Origin: Desulfobacula sp.
GTDB lineage: Bacteria; Desulfobacterota; Desulfobacteria; Desulfobacterales; Desulfobacteraceae
DNA: 5,547 nt
NCBI GenBank assembly: GCA_018702715.1
Contig: JABIYQ010000514.1
Coordinates: forward strand, 1 to 5,547
Direction of reading: 5' to 3'
Both the position numbers and the translations under genes were made by a program. Under the pieces are notes generated by a model. The model saw only the letters and a list, made by a program, of their open reading frames with translations. It ran no database searches and was not told the origin of the DNA. Numbering within the stretch: the stretch's first letter is position 1; each line of letters opens with the position of its first letter. Below, one piece after another: positions 4,777 through 5,547 of this stretch.

Positions 4777-4779
4777 GTT
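4758..4779. promoter_or_regulatory. Operator palindrome of the ribbon-helix-helix antitoxin (predicted)
   Basis: The arms AACATCATG (4758-4766) and CATAATGTT (4771-4779) are complementary at eight of nine positions around GCGT. It covers the spacer and -10 box, so a bound antitoxin dimer would block the promoter. Short palindromes at this position are the usual autoregulatory target of such antitoxins. Confidence 0.65.
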
Positions 4780-4814
4780 ATTATAAAGTAACTAATAATA
4801 AAGGAATATTTGCT

Positions 4815-5048
4815 ATGTCTGCTTTAACAAAAAGATCTACTGTTTATTTTGACCCAATGATTCATAATATTTTAAAAGTAAAATCACTAGAAACATCCCG
4901 TTCAATATCCGAACTTATTAACGAAGCTATTCTACATGAATTAGCAGAAGATGCCGAGGACTTAAAAGCATTTGAAGAACGAATTTCAGAGCCATCAATA
5001 TCATTCGAAGACTTGGTAAAGGGACTAAAGGCTGATGGCAAAATATAA
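4815..5048 (+). CDS. Ribbon-helix-helix (CopG/RelB-like) antitoxin
   Basis: The 77-residue product has an N-terminal ribbon-helix-helix domain: the DNA-contacting strand STVYFDP (8-14) followed by HNILKVKSLETSRSISELINEAILHEL. The second half is acidic and helical (EDAEDLKAFEERISEPSISFEDLVKGL), the part that binds and neutralises the toxin. The ATG is preceded by AAGGA (4801-4805). Its reading frame overlaps the toxin gene by 14 bp, so the two are translationally coupled. Self-repression through the palindrome at 4758-4779 is expected. Confidence 0.88.
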   Translation: MSALTKRSTVYFDPMIHNILKVKSLETSRSISELINEAILHELAEDAEDLKAFEERISEPSISFEDLVKGLKADGKI

Positions 5049-5292
5049 AATTAGAGTTAAAAAGTCAGCAGAAAAAGAATTAAGAAAAATTCCCAAAAAA
5101 AAACTTATAAAAATCATTGATCAAATTGGAAGTCTTGCAGACAATCCACATCCTCCAGGAAGCAAAAAACTAACAAATCAAGAAAAGTACCGAATACGCA
5201 TTGGTAACTACCGAGTCCTATATTACGTCGAGGATGACATCCTCACTATTTTCGTCATTAAAGTTGGTCATAGAAAAGAAATATATTGCTAA
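5035..5292 (+). CDS. RelE/ParE-superfamily toxin paired with ribbon-helix-helix antitoxin
   Basis: This 85-residue toxin shares the RelE layout: an N-terminal strand and lysine-rich helices (VKKSAEKELRKIPKKKLIKIIDQI), then KLTNQEKYRIRIGNYRVLYYVE and IKVGHRKEIY. Arg55, Arg60, Arg80 and Tyr84 fall at the same residue numbers as in the minus-strand toxin at 4087-4350, so the two toxins are related. Ribosome-dependent mRNA cleavage is the likely activity. It starts inside the antitoxin gene (14-bp overlap), which ties its synthesis to that of the antitoxin. No terminator with a T-run follows; a fragment of another toxin gene begins almost at once. Confidence 0.9.
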   Translation: MAKYKIRVKKSAEKELRKIPKKKLIKIIDQIGSLADNPHPPGSKKLTNQEKYRIRIGNYRVLYYVEDDILTIFVIKVGHRKEIYC

Positions 5293-5300
5293 TCGGGTGA

Positions 5301-5495
5301 TCCTCCCCTAAAAAATTGCCACAGGATATACAACGGTTGGCTAAAAGGAAGTTAATTATGCTTCATAGAGCAGCTGAAATAAACGATCTTAGAGTACCGC
5401 CTGCAAACAGGCTGGAAACGCTCAGTGGCAATCGGTGTTTGTCAAGCAAGTTGTCGCCTAAATTAAATTTATTTTTTTGTAGTAATTTTCTTTAA
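5301..5495 (+). pseudogene. HigB-type toxin fragment, missing both ends
   Basis: A frame open from the stop at 5298-5300 reads LPQDIQRLAKRKLIMLHRA and then NDLRVPPANRLETLSGNR, up to about 5435. This is the central part of HigB toxins (RelE superfamily, cutting mRNA on the ribosome), which usually continue with GQYSIRIND-WRICF. Here the sequence after GNR becomes unrelated (CLSSKLSPKLNLFF) and stops at 5493-5495. The other two frames do not restore the HigB end. The usual first 20 or so residues are also missing before 5301, where the preceding toxin gene ends. An ATG at 5358 with AAGGAAG upstream could start a 45-residue peptide, but it would lack the catalytic C-terminal strand. No HigA antitoxin follows within the window. 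Confidence 0.7.
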
Positions 5496-5547
5496 AATAC
5501 GCATTTAATTCGCTTCGCTCATTCTTTTTAGGTTTTTTAAGGCAGGG
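5436..5547. other. AT-rich tail without a recognised gene
   Basis: After the HigB-like segment the sequence is AT-rich and shows no gene. CCTAAA (5457-5462) is complementary to TTTAGG (5527-5532), and AATTAAAT (5461-5468) to ATTTAATT (5503-5510), so part of the region could fold. The required AAC/GTT core of an attC is absent. Confidence 0.4.

Noticed and set aside
4096..4791. Long plus-strand frame of 231 codons across the Phd/RelE operon.
   Set aside because: It is antisense to two well-recognised toxin-antitoxin genes and runs through their promoter region; its composition is that of a shadow frame.
5456..5533. Possible attC with ends GCCTAAA and TTTAGGT.
   Set aside because: The invariant AAC/GTT core is missing and there are no paired L boxes; the complementarity is mostly A/T.
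1..5547. CRISPR array, tRNA or rRNA genes.
   Set aside because: No regularly spaced direct repeats and no recognisable structural RNA sequence were seen on either strand.

Overview
This window looks like part of an accessory genomic island, dense in toxin-antitoxin genes, from a moderately AT-rich Gram-negative bacterium. The Gram-negative call rests on a Sec-type signal peptide gene behind a good sigma-54 (-24/-12) promoter, an E. coli-like HipBA operon, and one integron-type attC recombination site. Desulfobacterota or another proteobacterial lineage is plausible, but nothing here fixes the taxon.

Layout. Positions 1-375 hold the 3' end of an AbiEii/AbiGii nucleotidyltransferase-toxin gene that begins before the window. 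Positions 376-780 hold no intact gene, only what looks like a decayed reading frame (506-718). Positions 776-2429 hold a complete hipBA operon: a strong promoter, three palindromic operators about 50 bp apart, hipB with a TTG start, and hipA overlapping it by 8 bp. A doubtful small ORF follows (2407-2643). Positions 2673-3113 hold a sigma-54-type promoter and a small secreted protein with six cysteines in its mature part, four of them in two CX3C pairs. A doubtful two-helix membrane ORF runs on the minus strand (3227-3424), with a GNAT acetyltransferase starting 23 bp away on the plus strand (3448-3900). The GNAT gene is followed directly by an attC-like inverted repeat (3914-4058), so it reads as an integron gene cassette.

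Positions 4087-5292 carry two toxin-antitoxin operons in divergent orientation. A Phd/YefM antitoxin with a RelE-type toxin is on the minus strand, and a ribbon-helix-helix antitoxin with a second RelE/ParE-type toxin is on the plus strand. Each has its own TTGACA promoter and operator-like repeats. Behind them (5301-5435) lies a fragment of a HigB toxin lacking both ends.

The shared theme is stability and defence modules collected on mobile DNA: AbiEii, HipBA, two RelE-type systems and a HigB relic within 5.5 kb, with an attC and decayed genes as signs of past recombination. The least explained item is the sigma-54-driven secreted twin-CX3C protein. The solitary attC and a partly collinear relative of it near 3166-3226 are the best leads on how the region was assembled.
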